Source of the DNA: CAWAND01 sp963783335
GTDB lineage: Bacteria > Chloroflexota > Anaerolineae > Anaerolineales > E44-bin32
Reading direction: 5' to 3'
Length of the DNA: 64,000 bases
Assembly (NCBI GenBank): GCA_963783335.1
Contig: CAWAND010000010.1
Coordinates: 992,001-1,056,000 of the forward strand
Shown here piece after piece: positions 16,872 to 25,287 of this stretch (the stretch's first letter is position 1; the number at the start of each line of letters is the position of its first letter). The position numbers were made by a program, and so were the translations under genes. The notes beneath the pieces were generated by a model. The model had not been told where the DNA came from and did no database searches. It saw only the letters and a list, made by a program, of their open reading frames with translations.

Positions 16872-18537
16872 CGGAATCCCTGGGTACTTTCTTTTCCGTA
16901 TCTTGGTCTGAAACCTGTTCGTGATATACGCTGAGCCATTCTACCATCTCGTCCTGACGCTGCTGGCGTTCGGTCTCTCGGCGGCGAGCGTTGAAGGCTT
17001 CCTGGGCGCGCACGACGTCCTGCTGCACGGCGGCCGGGTTGAAGACGCCTTCGAAGTCCAGCACTTCGGTGCCGACGTTGGCGGTGACGTCGCCGAAGTT
17101 GAGCAGGATGCCGATCAAGCCCCGGCGGTCGACCTCGGTGCTGAGCAGGTTCTCGAGCGGGGCGACTTTGCGCAGTTCACGCCCGAGCGGGCGCTTGTAG
17201 ACATCGATAATGTGGGTCGGCGTCACCTGGTAGATGTCGTTGGCCCAATCGGCGTACTGATAGAGCCACCACAGACCGAGCGGGATCAGGCTCAACCCGG
17301 CGTATTCAAGCACTGCCCATGTCGAGCCAAAAGAGATCAGGCCGCCGAAGCGAGCGCCGACCCAACCGACCACGAGCAGGATTAACAGTGATGGCAGGCC
17401 GATGTGCTCCAGCAGGACAGCCCAGTGCTTGCGGTAGGTGACCACGCCTTGGCTTTCGAAGCGCAGCTGAAATCCCCAGTGGTCGAGGCCGATCTGGGGA
17501 GCCTGCTCCGGATCGGACGGCGTCGTCTCGGGAGCCGCATCATCGACCGCCGGCGCTGGCTGAGCGTCGCTGGCGGGGGCGGGTGAAAGCACCTGGCGCA
17601 CCGCCTTTTCGACGTCCTGACGATCGGTCGCCTTCTGAACCAGTTGATGGCGGCGCCACTGCTCTTCAATCATGGCTGCCAACATCCGGGGAAGTCCCAC
17701 GGCCGGGAAGACAATCTGGCCGGTGTACGTGCGAATGACCACGTCGCCGTAGCCGAGCAGACGGCTGATGGCGTCTGTGCTCACGCTGACGGACAAAACC
17801 TGATGCAGCGGTGTTTCCTGGCGGCTGTCGTACAGGGCAACGATCTTTTCCAGGCGAACAATGCGGCGGTTGGTCACGACGTAGTAGTCGTTTCGCCAGT
17901 CAATCCATTGCCAGATGCCATAGCCGATTCCAGCCAATCCCGCCGTGATCCCCAAAACCACGAACAGGCCGCCGCCCCCACTGGATGCCCACACGCCGAG
18001 GGTGGTCCCTGCGACCAGCATGATGGCTGGTACCAGTTCGGCAAGGACGAGCATCACCGGGTGCTTTCGCGCCAGACCAATGACGACCTCGCCGTCGTTG
18101 AGCCAGTCCAGGTCGAGGTGAAACGCCAGCCGTTGGCTTCGGGCTGCGAGGCGCAGGCTGGCCAGCGCCTGAGGCTGGAGGGAGAGAAACTCGGTGAGGG
18201 CCTTGCGGTCCCAACGCAGAGCTTGGACATCGGTGACGGCCGTGGCCCTGGTCTGGATCGTTTGCCCACCGAAGAATTCGAGCAGTCCAGCCACGGCGCC
18301 GGCGGACAGCCGGGTCAGGAGCCTCGAGTCCCCGTGGGCATCATAGGTCGTAAGCTCGACATCCCCGTCCAGGATCAAATATACGGCGTCGAGGGGATCG
18401 CCCAAATTGAGCAAGATATCGCCCGGTTGAAAATCGATAAGGGGGAGGTTGGCGGCAAGCTGCGACGCGTCGGCCTCATTCAAGCCGCGCAGGAAATGCG
18501 CCAGCCGCAGCCCCTGGACCACGTTCTCGGTCGACAT
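16858..18537 (-). CDS. Cyclic-nucleotide-binding membrane protein with two PH-type domains
   Basis: A 559-residue protein. Residues about 10-130 form a cNMP-binding domain (FQPGDILLNLGDPLDAVYLILDG, then LSAGAVAGLLEFFGG at the phosphate-binding cassette; the usual RAA signature reads TRATAV). Two membrane helices follow (VMLVLAELVPAIMLVAGTTL, GGLFVVLGITAGLAGIGYGI), a bacterial PH/YdbT-like domain (NDYYVVTNRRIVRLEKI), a Pro/Ala/Glu-rich linker, two more helices, and a second PH-like domain (NDIYQVTPTHIIDVYKRP). It ends in a charged coiled coil. Combination of the two modules suggests a membrane-surface sensor or scaffold. The ATG is only 6 bases from an extended -10 box, so the mRNA is probably leaderless. 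Confidence 0.8.
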   Translation of the reverse strand: MSTENVVQGLRLAHFLRGLNEADASQLAANLPLIDFQPGDILLNLGDPLDAVYLILDGDVELTTYDAHGDSRLLTRLSAGAVAGLLEFFGGQTIQTRATAVTDVQALRWDRKALTEFLSLQPQALASLRLAARSQRLAFHLDLDWLNDGEVVIGLARKHPVMLVLAELVPAIMLVAGTTLGVWASSGGGGLFVVLGITAGLAGIGYGIWQWIDWRNDYYVVTNRRIVRLEKIVALYDSRQETPLHQVLSVSVSTDAISRLLGYGDVVIRTYTGQIVFPAVGLPRMLAAMIEEQWRRHQLVQKATDRQDVEKAVRQVLSPAPASDAQPAPAVDDAAPETTPSDPEQAPQIGLDHWGFQLRFESQGVVTYRKHWAVLLEHIGLPSLLILLVVGWVGARFGGLISFGSTWAVLEYAGLSLIPLGLWWLYQYADWANDIYQVTPTHIIDVYKRPLGRELRKVAPLENLLSTEVDRRGLIGILLNFGDVTANVGTEVLDFEGVFNPAAVQQDVVRAQEAFNARRRETERQQRQDEMVEWLSVYHEQVSDQDTEKKVPRDSDDYP

Positions 18538-18543
18538 GCGGCG

Positions 18544-18552
18544 ATTGTAGCA
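18544..18552 (-). promoter_or_regulatory. Extended -10 promoter TGCTACAAT, leaderless
   Basis: On the minus strand TGC precedes TACAAT, and the ATG at 18537 follows after 6 bases, so transcription would start at or next to the start codon. It is divergent with the ftsK promoter 30 bases away. Confidence 0.55.
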
Positions 18553-18580
18553 TGCAGCCGCCTGAGATGCCGGCCCCCTA

Positions 18581-18589
18581 TGCTATAAT
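18581..18589 (+). promoter_or_regulatory. Extended -10 promoter TGCTATAAT for ftsK
   Basis: TGC followed by a consensus TATAAT. The transcript would begin near 18596 and leave a leader of about 20 bases containing the GGGGAG site 8 bases before the GTG start. Confidence 0.6.
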
Positions 18590-18616
18590 CGCCGCCACGC
18601 ATGGGGAGACCTGTTC

Positions 18617-20941
18617 GTGACACGTAAGCGCTCGCGGAAGACAAGCCGTGGACGCGGTTCGAAGTCGAGCCGCTCTTCGGCAGGTGGCGGCGTCCTCCGG
18701 TCGCTTGCTGGCGCCCTACAGAGGGTGGTTTCCGGCGTGGCGACCCGTCTGTCTGCCATCACCTCAGGCCGCAAACCTGAGCTTGCCGGTGTGCTCCTCA
18801 TCGTGGTCTCTCTGTACACCTTCCTCAACTTGCTCACGCCCAATCAAGGCACGTTGACCGAAATCTGGCTGGGTTTCCTTCAGGTCACCTTCGGCTGGGG
18901 CATGTTTCTGGCCGCCCTGGCCATGCTGGCCCTGGGTGTCTGGCTCATCACGCGCGATATTGACACACCCTTGCCGCAGCCCGGTGCTGGACAAGCGGTG
19001 GGCGGCGTGATGCTGTTCTTGACGGTCTTTGTACTGCTGCAAGCTTTCAGCGGTGCGGTGCACCTGGAAGCGGCGCTTGCCGTGGGCCGGTCGGGGCAAG
19101 GGGGAGGCATGCTGGGCGCGGCTTTGTTGGGGGGCGCCGTGCGTGCTCTGGGCATCGCCGGCACGCTGGTGATGCTGGCGGCATGGTTGCTGGTTGCTAT
19201 CGGCTTGGTACTGGAACGCAGCCTGGCAGATTTCGTCCGCTGGGCCCTGGATGGGGCGCGGTGGGTGGTGGGACGCCTGACGGGTCCCGCACAGCCGGGG
19301 CACAAGGCACATGTGGAAGCCGTGCCTGCTGGCGACGCGGCCGTTTCGGGCAGCGGGGAAGAGGCGGGAACGCCGGACCGGCCGACGGGCGCTGATAGGG
19401 CTCCGGCGTTTGAGGCGAAAGAAGCGGAACCGCCGGCCGCTTCACCCTGGGTCCTGCCAGATTTGGGCGCCGTGCTCGAGGCAGGAGAGGATGGCAAGGC
19501 GGATCAGGCCTTTGAGCGAGATCGGGCCCGTTTGATTGAAGAGACACTTCAGTCCTTCGGAGCCCCGGCGCGTGTGGTTGAAATCAACCGCGGCCCGACC
19601 ATTACCCAATTTGGAGTCGAGCCTGACTTTCTTGAAAGCCGAGGCGGGCGGCGGGTCAAGGTCAAGGTGAGCAAGATCGCCGCGCTGGCCGACGACCTGG
19701 CCTTGGCGCTGGCTGCGCCGTCCATTCGGATTGAGGCACCGGTCCCGGGCAAAGGTTTCGTAGGCGTCGAGGTCCCCAATGCCGAAGTCTCCTTGGTGGC
19801 TTTGCGGGACATTATGCAGTCGCCTGTCTTTCGGAAGCTCGACTCCCCGCTCCGGCTGGGGTTGGGTCGGGACGTCTCCGGCCGGCCGGCCGTCGCCGAT
19901 CTGGCGCACATGCCCCACTTGCTAATCGCCGGGACCACCGGATCGGGCAAATCTGTGTGCATCAACGCCATCATCGCCTCGCTGCTGCTTCAGAACACAC
20001 CGGATGAAATGCGCCTGGTGATGATCGATCCCAAGCGGGTTGAGCTCACGTCCTACAATGGGATTCCGCACCTGCTGGCTCCGGTTGTCGTCGATCTGGA
20101 TCGCGTGGTTCCGGCCCTGCAGTGGATTTCCCGCGAGATGGATGAGCGCTATCGGCGCTTCTCCAAGAACGGCGTCCGCAACATTGAGGACTACAACAGC
20201 CGCATGCGCCAAATCGGCCAGAAGACCCTGCCCTACTTGGTGCTGATCGTTGACGAATTGGCCGACCTGATGATGTTGGCGCCGGATGAGACGGAACGCG
20301 TGCTGACCCGATTGGCCCAGCTGGCCAGGGCCACCGGTATTCACCTGGTGATCGCCACGCAGCGGCCGTCGGTTGACGTCGTGACCGGGCTGATCAAGGC
20401 TAATTTCCCGTCGCGCATCGCCTTTGCCGTGGCCTCATCGATCGACAGCCGGGTGATCCTGGATCAGCCGGGCGCTGAGCGGCTGTTGGGTCGAGGAGAC
20501 ATGCTCTTCCAACCGCCGGATGCTGCCTCGCCTCGCCGACTCCAGGGAGTGTATGTCTCGGAGCCTGAATTGGCGCGCCTGATCCGCTACTGGAAGAACG
20601 CCGTTTTGGGTGGCGATCAAACCCAACCTTCACCTGTGGCCCAGCCGGCGGCGACGATCCCGGTGGGAGCTCCGCTCAAGCAAGCCCCACTGTGGGAGGA
20701 GGATGAGGCCGAGGAAGGTGATGAACTTTACGACGAGGCCGTCGATCTGGTTCGGCGGATGCGAAAAGCATCGATTTCAATGCTGCAACGCCACCTTCGA
20801 ATAGGCTACACGCGGGCGGCTCGCCTTGTCGATCAGCTCGAAGCCAAGGGAATAGTCGGCCCAGAGCCAGGGGGCTCCCAGGCCCGAGAAGTGCTCGACT
20901 ACGGCAGCCTGACGGCCGAGGAGGGCCCGGGATCGGATTGA
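18617..20941 (+). CDS. ftsK: DNA translocase FtsK/SpoIIIE
   Basis: A 774-residue septal DNA pump. A basic serine-rich N-terminus (KRSRKTSRGRGSKSSR) precedes four hydrophobic segments between about 55 and 205, then a Pro/Glu/Ala linker. The motor domain has Walker A LLIAGTTGSGKSVCINAIIASLL, Walker B LPYLVLIVDELADLMM, and the segment ATQRPSVDVVTGLIKANFPSRIAF. The C-terminal gamma domain (YDEAVDLVRRMRKASISMLQRHLRIGYTRAARLVDQLE) reads KOPS-like polarity sequences. Cytosolic motor, membrane-anchored; it clears chromosome termini from the septum. GTG start with GGGGAG 8 bases upstream. Confidence 0.94.
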   Translation: MTRKRSRKTSRGRGSKSSRSSAGGGVLRSLAGALQRVVSGVATRLSAITSGRKPELAGVLLIVVSLYTFLNLLTPNQGTLTEIWLGFLQVTFGWGMFLAALAMLALGVWLITRDIDTPLPQPGAGQAVGGVMLFLTVFVLLQAFSGAVHLEAALAVGRSGQGGGMLGAALLGGAVRALGIAGTLVMLAAWLLVAIGLVLERSLADFVRWALDGARWVVGRLTGPAQPGHKAHVEAVPAGDAAVSGSGEEAGTPDRPTGADRAPAFEAKEAEPPAASPWVLPDLGAVLEAGEDGKADQAFERDRARLIEETLQSFGAPARVVEINRGPTITQFGVEPDFLESRGGRRVKVKVSKIAALADDLALALAAPSIRIEAPVPGKGFVGVEVPNAEVSLVALRDIMQSPVFRKLDSPLRLGLGRDVSGRPAVADLAHMPHLLIAGTTGSGKSVCINAIIASLLLQNTPDEMRLVMIDPKRVELTSYNGIPHLLAPVVVDLDRVVPALQWISREMDERYRRFSKNGVRNIEDYNSRMRQIGQKTLPYLVLIVDELADLMMLAPDETERVLTRLAQLARATGIHLVIATQRPSVDVVTGLIKANFPSRIAFAVASSIDSRVILDQPGAERLLGRGDMLFQPPDAASPRRLQGVYVSEPELARLIRYWKNAVLGGDQTQPSPVAQPAATIPVGAPLKQAPLWEEDEAEEGDELYDEAVDLVRRMRKASISMLQRHLRIGYTRAARLVDQLEAKGIVGPEPGGSQAREVLDYGSLTAEEGPGSD

Positions 20942-20971
20942 TCGGTGATGACCATATGTGACGTATGTGAA

Positions 20972-21000
20972 TTGCAGGGCATATGGGTTCGTGCTATGAT
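20972..21000 (+). promoter_or_regulatory. Sigma-70-type promoter for the nucleoside-type ABC importer
   Basis: TTGCAG and TATGAT are separated by 17 bases, and the -10 is extended by TGC. Transcription would start near 21007, giving a leader of about 138 bases before the lipoprotein gene. The leader is moderately structured (a GCTAGC-TTTTTT stretch and a GGGGTGCAAACC region), but I recognise no riboswitch. Confidence 0.6.
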
Positions 21001-21144
21001 TGCTCGCGCACTACCCGCTGCTCATGAGAGCTAGCTTTTTTGCCGCATTTGAGCGGGAAAGGGGTGCAAACCGTCGAATTTCCCCTCGTGATTGCATGAC
21101 GGATACGATCCCAAATTCCTTCCACTAAGGAGGAGGAGAACGAA

Positions 21145-22215
21145 ATGCAGAAGAAGATTTACTTGGTCCTGTCACTCTTGATTTTGGCCTCGATGGCCCT
21201 GGCTGCCTGTGGCGGCGGCGGGGCGGCTCCGGCGGCAACCGAAGCGCCGACCTTCAAGGCCTGTCAGGTGACGGACACAGGTGGTATTGACGACAAGTCG
21301 TTCAATGCCACGGCCTGGAAGGGCGTTCAGGATGCCATTGACAAACTCGGCATTCAGGGCACCTATCTCGAGTCCCAGGAACAGGCTGACTACGAGAAGA
21401 ACATCCAGGCCTTCATGCAGGCCGACTGCAATATCATCATCACCGTCGGCTTCCTGCTGGGCGACGCCACCCAAGCTGCCGCTGAAGCCAATCCCGATCA
21501 GAAGTTCTCGATCGTGGACTTCGCCTATGATCCGACCATCCCCAACGTCGTTGGCCAGGTGTTCAACACCGACGAAGCCGCTTTCATGGCGGGCTATCTG
21601 GCGGCCGGGATGTCGAAGAGCGGCGTGGTCGGCACGTTTGGTGGTCTGCAAATCCCGACGGTGACCATCTTCATGGATGGCTTCTCTGAGGGCGTGGACT
21701 ACTACAACCAGCAGAAGGGCACCAGCGTTGAGGTCAAGGGTTGGGATCCCGCCAGCCAGACCGGTCTGTTCGCCGGCAACTTCGAGAGCACCGACGATGG
21801 TCGGCGCTTGGGTGAGTCGCTGATGGACGAAGGCGCGGACATCATCATGCCTGTGGCTGGGCCTGTGGGCCTGGGCACGGCAGCCGCAGCGCAGGAGCGC
21901 GGCGGCGTGATGGTTATCGGCGTGGACGCTGACTGGGTTCTCACCAATCCGGACTACGAAGCCATCACCCTGACGTCGGTCATGAAGAACATGGACGTCA
22001 CGACGCTGAACGTGATCAAGTCGGCCATGGACGGCACCTTCAAGGGTGGCGTCACGGTGGGTACGCTGGACAACGGCGGCGTTGGCCTGGCCCCGTTCCA
22101 TGATTTCGACAGCCAGGTACCGCAGGACCTGAAGGACGAGCTGGACACGGTTCGCCAGGGCATTATCGCCGGGGACATTACCACGCACCCGTCGAATGCG
22201 CCCTACGCCCAGTAG
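21145..22215 (+). CDS. BMP-family lipoprotein, substrate-binding protein of a nucleoside-type ABC importer
   Basis: A 356-residue secreted lipoprotein. The signal peptide ends in a lipobox LAAC (Cys at about 22) followed by GGGG and a short alanine/proline linker. The mature domain has the BMP/PnrA signature TDTGGIDDKSFNATAWKGVQDA near residues 43-62, and IITVGFLLGDAT, MAGYLAAGMSKSGVVGTFGG and VMVIGVDADW. In characterised members (PnrA, BmpA) this fold binds nucleosides. AAGGAGGAGG stands just before the ATG. It heads the transport operon with a hairpin between it and the ATPase gene, which would let it be made in excess over the membrane parts. Confidence 0.88.
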   Translation: MQKKIYLVLSLLILASMALAACGGGGAAPAATEAPTFKACQVTDTGGIDDKSFNATAWKGVQDAIDKLGIQGTYLESQEQADYEKNIQAFMQADCNIIITVGFLLGDATQAAAEANPDQKFSIVDFAYDPTIPNVVGQVFNTDEAAFMAGYLAAGMSKSGVVGTFGGLQIPTVTIFMDGFSEGVDYYNQQKGTSVEVKGWDPASQTGLFAGNFESTDDGRRLGESLMDEGADIIMPVAGPVGLGTAAAAQERGGVMVIGVDADWVLTNPDYEAITLTSVMKNMDVTTLNVIKSAMDGTFKGGVTVGTLDNGGVGLAPFHDFDSQVPQDLKDELDTVRQGIIAGDITTHPSNAPYAQ

Positions 22216-22235
22216 GCGTCTTTCAATCTGTCACC

Positions 22236-22274
22236 AAAGGAGGCCGGCGCATGCGCCGGCCTCCTTTCTTTTTG
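22236..22274 (+). terminator. Hairpin terminator between lipoprotein and ATPase genes
   Basis: AAAGGAGGCCGGCGC and its exact complement form a 32-base perfect palindrome (22236-22267), followed by TTCTTTTT. As the downstream ABC genes are co-directional, it may act as a partial terminator or mRNA stabiliser. Confidence 0.85.
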
Positions 22275-22410
22275 TATCGTGGTTTGACAGGCCCATGGTC
22301 TTGGGTAAGATGGATCTCAGTGGCGCCGGAGTCTGGCATGGGGCATGCGGGTTCTTGCCGCCCAGCATGGTAGAATAGCTCACTCGACAATTCATGGTGA
22401 ATGGTCCCAC

Positions 22411-23973
22411 ATGGCACCTATCCTCGAGCTCAAGGGCATAACCAAGCGCTTCCCCGGTGTACTTGCCAACGACCATATTGACCTGACCCTCGAGCAGGGC
22501 GAAATTCACGCCCTGCTGGGCGAGAATGGCGCCGGCAAGACCACCCTGATGAACATCCTCTACGGCCTCTATCAACCCGACGAGGGCGAGATCCTGGTCA
22601 ACGGCAAGCAGATAGAAGTGCACTCTCCGAACGACGCTATCGCAGCCGGTGTCGGGATGGTGCATCAGCATTTCATGCTCATCCCCGTCTTCACAGTGAC
22701 AGAGAACATCATGCTGGGCGAAGAGTCCGTGCGCTACGGTGGCTTGTTGGACCGCGCCCAGGCATCCGAGCGAATTCGGGAGATTTCGGAGAAGTTCGAG
22801 CTCGAGGTTGATCCCAGCAGCCGAGTAGAGGACCTGCCGGTTGGCGTTCAGCAGCGAGTGGAAATCGTCAAGCTGCTGTACCGCCAGGCAGACATCCTGA
22901 TCCTGGATGAACCGACTGCCGTGCTGACCCCCCACGAGGCGGACGAGCTGTTTGACATCCTGCGCTCCCTCGCATCTCAAGGGAAGTCGATCATCTTCAT
23001 CACCCACAAACTGAGAGAGGTGATGGAAATCGCGGATCGGATCACGGTTATTCGCCGCGGAAAGGTGATCGGCACGACCACGCCGGACAAGGCCGACCGC
23101 AAGAAGCTGGCAGAAATGATGGTTGGCAGAGAGGTCTCCTTGGAGGTGGAAAAGCAGGTCGCCGACGTCGGGGACATGGTACTCAAGGTTGAGGATCTGA
23201 AGGTCATCGACGATCGTGATCAGGTGGCCGTCGACGGCGTGTCGTTTGAGGTGCACAAGGGGGAAGTCTTCGGCGTGGCCGGCGTTCAAGGGAACGGGCA
23301 GACCGAGCTGGTCCAAGCCGTCACTGGCTTGAGAGAGTTCTTTGGCGGGAAGATCACTCTCCTTGGCAAGGACATCACGCATGCTTCGCCCCGCAAGATT
23401 ACCGAAGCTGGCGTGGGCCATGTGCCCGAGGATCGGCAGAAAGACGGCCTGGTCCTGGGCTATTCCGTCGAAGACAACTTGGTTCTAAACACCTACTATC
23501 TTGCCCCATTCGCCGAGCGGATGGTGCTCAACCGCGAAAAAATCCACGAAGTGGCTCTGGAGCGGATAGAGAAGTTCGACATTCGGACACCGAGTTCGAC
23601 CGTGAGTGCAGGCACTCTCTCCGGTGGGAATCAGCAGAAGCTGATCGTGGCGCGGGAGTTTTCGCGTCCGGTGAAGCTGCTGGTGGCCTCACAGCCGACG
23701 CGCGGGTTGGACGTTGGGTCGATTGAGTTCATCCACGGCCAGATCATGGAGAAACGCGAGGCCGGGACGGCAATTCTGCTCGTCTCTCCCGAACTGGATG
23801 AGATTATGCAGTTGTCAGACCGGATAGGCATTATGTACCGCGGGAAGCTGGTGGCCGTGGTGCCGGGCGACAAAGCCACCAAGGAATATGTCGGGCTGCT
23901 CATGGCCGGTGTCGATCCGGACACGTTAGAGGCACCCAAGGAAGTCACCCGCAAAGCGGAAGTGACGCTGTAG
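22411..23973 (+). CDS. Nucleoside-type ABC importer, duplicated ATP-binding protein
   Basis: A 520-residue protein with two ABC domains, as in the sugar/nucleoside carbohydrate-uptake-2 class. Domain 1 has Walker A LLGENGAGKTTLMNIL, a variant signature LPVGVQQRVEI and Walker B ILILDEPTAVLTP. Domain 2 has GVQGNGQTELVQAV in place of a full Walker A, the signature LSGGNQQKLIVARE and a degenerate Walker B (LLVASQPTRGLDVGS, with Gln instead of Glu); asymmetric ATP sites are usual here. The ATG at 22411 aligns with other members. A possible TAGAAT box at 22371-22376 may give it additional transcription after the hairpin at 22236. Confidence 0.9.
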   Translation: MAPILELKGITKRFPGVLANDHIDLTLEQGEIHALLGENGAGKTTLMNILYGLYQPDEGEILVNGKQIEVHSPNDAIAAGVGMVHQHFMLIPVFTVTENIMLGEESVRYGGLLDRAQASERIREISEKFELEVDPSSRVEDLPVGVQQRVEIVKLLYRQADILILDEPTAVLTPHEADELFDILRSLASQGKSIIFITHKLREVMEIADRITVIRRGKVIGTTTPDKADRKKLAEMMVGREVSLEVEKQVADVGDMVLKVEDLKVIDDRDQVAVDGVSFEVHKGEVFGVAGVQGNGQTELVQAVTGLREFFGGKITLLGKDITHASPRKITEAGVGHVPEDRQKDGLVLGYSVEDNLVLNTYYLAPFAERMVLNREKIHEVALERIEKFDIRTPSSTVSAGTLSGGNQQKLIVAREFSRPVKLLVASQPTRGLDVGSIEFIHGQIMEKREAGTAILLVSPELDEIMQLSDRIGIMYRGKLVAVVPGDKATKEYVGLLMAGVDPDTLEAPKEVTRKAEVTL

Positions 23974-23985
23974 CCAGAGGTCGTC

Positions 23986-25284
23986 TTGAGCCAAAACAAC
24001 GAAGACAACACACCCAAGCCGGAAGAGAAGAAGGGCGCTGGCGAGATCCTCCTAGAGGAGCTGACGCCTGAGACTCCCAAGAAGGGCTCGTGGGTTCGCG
24101 GCGCTGCCCAGAGCATGGTCGTCCCCTTGCTGGCGGTGTTCACCGGCCTGATTTTCAGTGGGATCTTCATCTTTCTGACGACCACCGAGGTGTACCAGAC
24201 GTGGGGGCAGTCTCCGCTGCTGGCGACCCAGGCTGGGATCAAAGCCATCTTCCAGGCCTATGGTGCGCTGCTGAACGGTTCCCTCGGTAACCCGGGCAAG
24301 ATCCTGGCGTCGCTCCAGAGCGGGGATCCGACTGCGATCCGGAACGCATTCTATCCGCTGTCTGAGTCCCTGGTGACGTCGACACCTTATATCTTCGCCG
24401 GCCTGGCGGTGGCTCTTGGCTTCCGGGCAGGCCTGTTTAACATTGGCGCCGAGGGACAGATTTTCGTGGGGGCGATCTGCTCGGCTTTCGTTGGCTACTC
24501 CTTCACAAATTTGCCGGCAATCATCCATCTGCCGCTGGCGCTCCTGGCCGGCCTGCTGGGTGGGGCGGCATGGGGGTTTGTGCCCGGCTGGCTCAAAGCC
24601 AAGACCGGCGGGCACGAAGTGATCAATACGATCATGATGAACTACGTCGCTTTCCGCCTGTCCGATTGGCTGCTAAGCGGCCCCATGCAGCGGCCAAATT
24701 CATTCAACCCGATCAGCCCCAATATTCAGGCCAGCGCGGAACTTCCGCGGCTCTTTGGCGCCCCGCTTCGTTTTCACCTGGGGTTCTTTCTAGCATTGGC
24801 CATGGCCTATCTGGTCTATTGGCTGCTCTTCCGCACCACTTGGGGATTTGATCTGCGCACGGTCGGCCTGAATCCCAGTGCGGCCCGCTACGCTGGGATG
24901 AAGGCCTCAATGGTGACGATGGTGGCCATGTCGCTTTCGGGGGCACTGGCCGGGCTGGCGGGCGCCAACGACGTCCTGGGCGTCAACCACAACCTGGCGA
25001 TGGCCTTCTCATCCGGCACTGGTTTTACGAGCATCGCGTTGGCATTGCTGGGCAAGAGCCACCCGGTGGGCGTCGTGCTGGCATCACTGTTGTTTGGGTT
25101 TCTCCAGGCAGGCGCCACCCAGATGCAGTTGGCTGCTAGCGTCCCGGTCGACATTATCGGTATCCTTCAAGGGGTCATCCTGATGTTCATCGCTGCCCCC
25201 GCCATCATTCGGACGATCTACCGGCTTCGGACCCCCAAGGAGGAAGAAGAGGGCGGTGTGACGATTAGTTGGGGAGGCGCATAA
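23986..25284 (+). CDS. Nucleoside-type ABC importer permease 1
   Basis: A 432-residue membrane protein of the BPD_transp_2 class. A charged cytosolic N-terminus of about 35 residues (QNNEDNTPKPEEKKGAG) precedes about ten helices. Family stretches are FAGLAVALGFRAGLFNIGAEGQI, GFVPGWLKAKTGGHEVINTIMMNYVA (the EAA-like coupling loop) and FDLRTVGLNPSAARYAGM. It forms the membrane channel with the product of the next gene and is driven by the duplicated ATPase. TTG start, 12 bases after the ATPase stop, with an AGAGG site. Confidence 0.9.
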   Translation: MSQNNEDNTPKPEEKKGAGEILLEELTPETPKKGSWVRGAAQSMVVPLLAVFTGLIFSGIFIFLTTTEVYQTWGQSPLLATQAGIKAIFQAYGALLNGSLGNPGKILASLQSGDPTAIRNAFYPLSESLVTSTPYIFAGLAVALGFRAGLFNIGAEGQIFVGAICSAFVGYSFTNLPAIIHLPLALLAGLLGGAAWGFVPGWLKAKTGGHEVINTIMMNYVAFRLSDWLLSGPMQRPNSFNPISPNIQASAELPRLFGAPLRFHLGFFLALAMAYLVYWLLFRTTWGFDLRTVGLNPSAARYAGMKASMVTMVAMSLSGALAGLAGANDVLGVNHNLAMAFSSGTGFTSIALALLGKSHPVGVVLASLLFGFLQAGATQMQLAASVPVDIIGILQGVILMFIAAPAIIRTIYRLRTPKEEEEGGVTISWGGA

Positions 25285-25287
25285 GCG

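Noticed and set aside
21001..21144. Purine riboswitch in the leader of the nucleoside-type transporter
   Set aside because: No match to the conserved purine-aptamer loops could be found by eye.
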